Both the position numbers and the translations under genes were made by a program. From positions 1-7,624 of the forward strand of contig CALCHC010000032.1 of assembly GCA_937901335.1 (NCBI GenBank): DNA of 7,624 bases, in the 5' to 3' direction. This document shows, piece after piece, positions 6,752 through 7,624 of the stretch. How positions within the stretch are numbered: position 1 is the first letter of the stretch; every line of letters begins with the position of its first letter. Under the pieces are notes generated by a model. That model was not told the origin of the DNA and ran no database searches. It saw only the letters and a list, made by a program, of their open reading frames with translations. The DNA comes from an uncultured Phascolarctobacterium sp. (lineage in GTDB: Bacteria > Bacillota > Negativicutes > Acidaminococcales > Acidaminococcaceae).

Positions 6752-6973
6752 TTACGCTACAGTATCCACGGATACAACGGATACTTGTTTAGCTAACAGT
6801 TTTGCAACCTGAGCAGCAACAACATCTGCCAGCTTAATTTCCAAACGCAAGGTATCTTCTTGCGCGTCCATATGTAAGGAGCGTACTTGTGCGCCTTGTT
6901 TTGCTAACACTCTTAAAACTCTCGGTAACAAAGTTTCATCGTTCTTACCGACTACAAGTACTTTATCAAACAT
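6752..6973 (-). CDS. ilvN: Acetolactate synthase small subunit, single ACT domain (IlvM-like)
   Basis: A 73-residue protein made of one ACT domain, the probable regulatory or stabilising subunit of the downstream acetolactate synthase. The strand VLVVGKND, the helix ETLLPRVLRVLAKQGAQVRS and the strand LRLEIKLAD follow the ACT pattern. The ETL-x-RVLRV and V-x-S-x-x-M features resemble E. coli IlvM (valine-insensitive isozyme II) more than IlvN. It lacks the C-terminal domain of typical 160-residue IlvN/IlvH. It is the first gene of the operon, directly behind the T-box leader, and the reverse of the usual large-then-small order. ATG at 6973 follows AAGGAGG. The symbol ilvN is used for role; ilvM would fit the size better. 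Confidence 0.83.
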   Translation of the reverse strand: MFDKVLVVGKNDETLLPRVLRVLAKQGAQVRSLHMDAQEDTLRLEIKLADVVAAQVAKLLAKQVSVVSVDTVA

Positions 6974-7028
6974 TACTTCTTCCTCCTTATAATGTGGGGC
7001 TGCCTATTACACTGCATAGCATTTATTT

Positions 7029-7060
7029 ATAAAGAAAGCCCCTGCTTATACAGCAGGGGC
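7029..7060 (-). terminator. Terminator of the T-box leader (attenuator)
   Basis: A perfect 9-bp stem, GCCCCTGCT and AGCAGGGGC, followed on the minus strand by TTTCTTTAT. It stands directly after the T-box sequence and about 55 bases before the ilvN start. Uncharged tRNA would favour the antiterminator and let transcription through. Confidence 0.92.
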
Positions 7061-7291
7061 GTAATATACAACGCGGTACCACCCTTATTTATCACTTTTG
7101 CACCAGTCCAACAACCAGCTCAGATGTAACGTATCTGCTACGCATCAGTCTACTAGTTAATACTTTCGCTGACGAGTTCATGGGTGATTTACTCCACAAG
7201 GCTCCGTACCGATTTACACCAACCATCGGCTCTCTAAGACTTTGCGCTTGCTTTCCGTCCCAATCATTACCTTTACTGCAAATTTGAAATT
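7029..7291 (-). promoter_or_regulatory. T-box riboswitch leader, probably tRNA-Ile specific
   Basis: The signature T-box AGGGTGGTACCGCG is complete (7072-7085), including the bases that pair with the tRNA acceptor end. Upstream is a long Stem I with AGAGAG (7230-7235) and the distal stem CCGAT/ATCGG (7225-7229 and 7209-7213). In the specifier region, GGAGTAAATCACCC, the best codon is ATC (7186-7188), isoleucine, followed by the usual purine and ACC. This fits the ilv genes it controls. Uncharged tRNA-Ile binding should stabilise the antiterminator. The T-box call is firm; the specifier is inferred from position rather than a full fold. Confidence 0.93.
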
Positions 7292-7297
7292 AAGAGT

Positions 7298-7326
7298 ATT
7301 ATGCACCTTTTTTCGTTTTTTGTCAA
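7298..7326 (-). promoter_or_regulatory. Promoter of the T-box-ilv operon
   Basis: On the minus strand, a consensus TTGACA (7321-7326), a 17-bp spacer and CATAAT (7298-7303). Transcription starts near 7291, at the beginning of the T-box leader. Confidence 0.87.
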
Positions 7327-7327
7327 C

Positions 7328-7350
7328 AAAAAGTTTCATTAAAACTTTTT
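7328..7350 (-). terminator. Possible AT-rich terminator of the right-edge gene
   Basis: A 9-bp inverted repeat, AAAAAGTTT and AAACTTTTT, with a five-base loop containing the stop codon of the upstream gene. It is weak (one G-C pair) but ends in a T-run and separates that gene from the ilv promoter. It may be chance in AT-rich DNA. Confidence 0.3.
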
Positions 7351-7624
7351 AAGGTAAAATTCTACATTTTTTGTAACACTTGTTGCATAGTCATTTTGAT
7401 TTGCCAACAAATAGTCTTTAATTTCAGCACTCATATTGCCAGCGTCCGGGCCAAGAACTTTTGCATATGCTAATGCATAAGCTTTGCCAATTTCAGTTTC
7501 AGCAGTAAGTTCTTCTGCAGTAGCAACTTCCAGTTCAGCAGCTGCAGCGATTTTGCCCATGAGTTCTGCATTGTTAGCAGCAATCATTTGGAGTGCAGCC
7601 AACCACAATACGTTGGTCAGTTTA
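7339..7624 (-). CDS. C-terminal part of an unrecognised Ala-rich protein (partial)
   Basis: This frame is open from the right edge to a TAA at 7339, giving about 95 residues of the C-terminus; the start lies outside the window. An internal TTG at 7608 could be read as a start, but the frame continues upstream (KLTNVLWLAAL) and no ribosome site is seen, so a partial gene is likelier. The sequence is rich in Ala, Glu and Leu (MGKIAAAAELEVATAEEL, then YALAYAKVLG) and should be mostly helical, ending ATSVTKNVEFYLKKF. No membrane span, signal peptide or catalytic motif is visible in this part. I do not recognise the family. Codon use resembles the neighbouring housekeeping genes, so it is probably native. 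Confidence 0.6.
   Translation of the reverse strand, partial: KLTNVLWLAALQMIAANNAELMGKIAAAAELEVATAEELTAETEIGKAYALAYAKVLGPDAGNMSAEIKDYLLANQNDYATSVTKNVEFYLKKF

Overview
The window reads as a chromosomal segment of a low-to-mid GC Bacillota. An intact T-box leader, the rpsF-ssb-rpsR cluster, strong AGGAGG-type ribosome binding sites and TTGACA/TATAAT promoters with TG-extended -10 boxes all point there. The Ala/Lys-rich proteins and the ilv gene order would fit the Negativicutes, but that placement is a guess. Every convincing gene is on the minus strand, so transcription runs from the right edge to the left.

Right to left: (1) The C-terminal end of an unrecognised Ala-rich protein enters from the right edge and stops at 7339. 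(2) A promoter at 7298-7326 drives a T-box leader with a candidate AUC (Ile) specifier and a terminator at 7029-7060. It precedes a branched-chain amino acid operon: a short ACT-domain small subunit (IlvM-like), the acetolactate synthase large subunit ilvB, and ketol-acid reductoisomerase ilvC. The operon ends at a terminator at 3972-3999. (3) A separate promoter at 3932-3960 drives rpsF-ssb-rpsR (S6, single-strand binding protein, S18), ending at a terminator at 2840-2871. (4) A monocistronic class II Fic adenylyltransferase with a C-terminal winged helix follows. Its promoter is covered by four copies of one operator half-site. The gene ends at a terminator identical over 32 bp to that of the rpsF operon, so fic sits between direct repeats. 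(5) About 400 bp without a convincing gene contains a GC-rich block that can fold into a three-way junction, just downstream of a plus-strand extended -10 box. (6) A long reading frame runs off the left edge: one membrane helix, a long coiled coil, and the start of what looks like an Mrr-type restriction endonuclease module.

The right two thirds is conserved housekeeping DNA (isoleucine/valine synthesis controlled by tRNA-Ile charging, and ribosome/replication genes). The left third (fic, structured element, coiled-coil nuclease) looks like accessory DNA placed downstream of rpsR, and it holds most of what deserves a second look.
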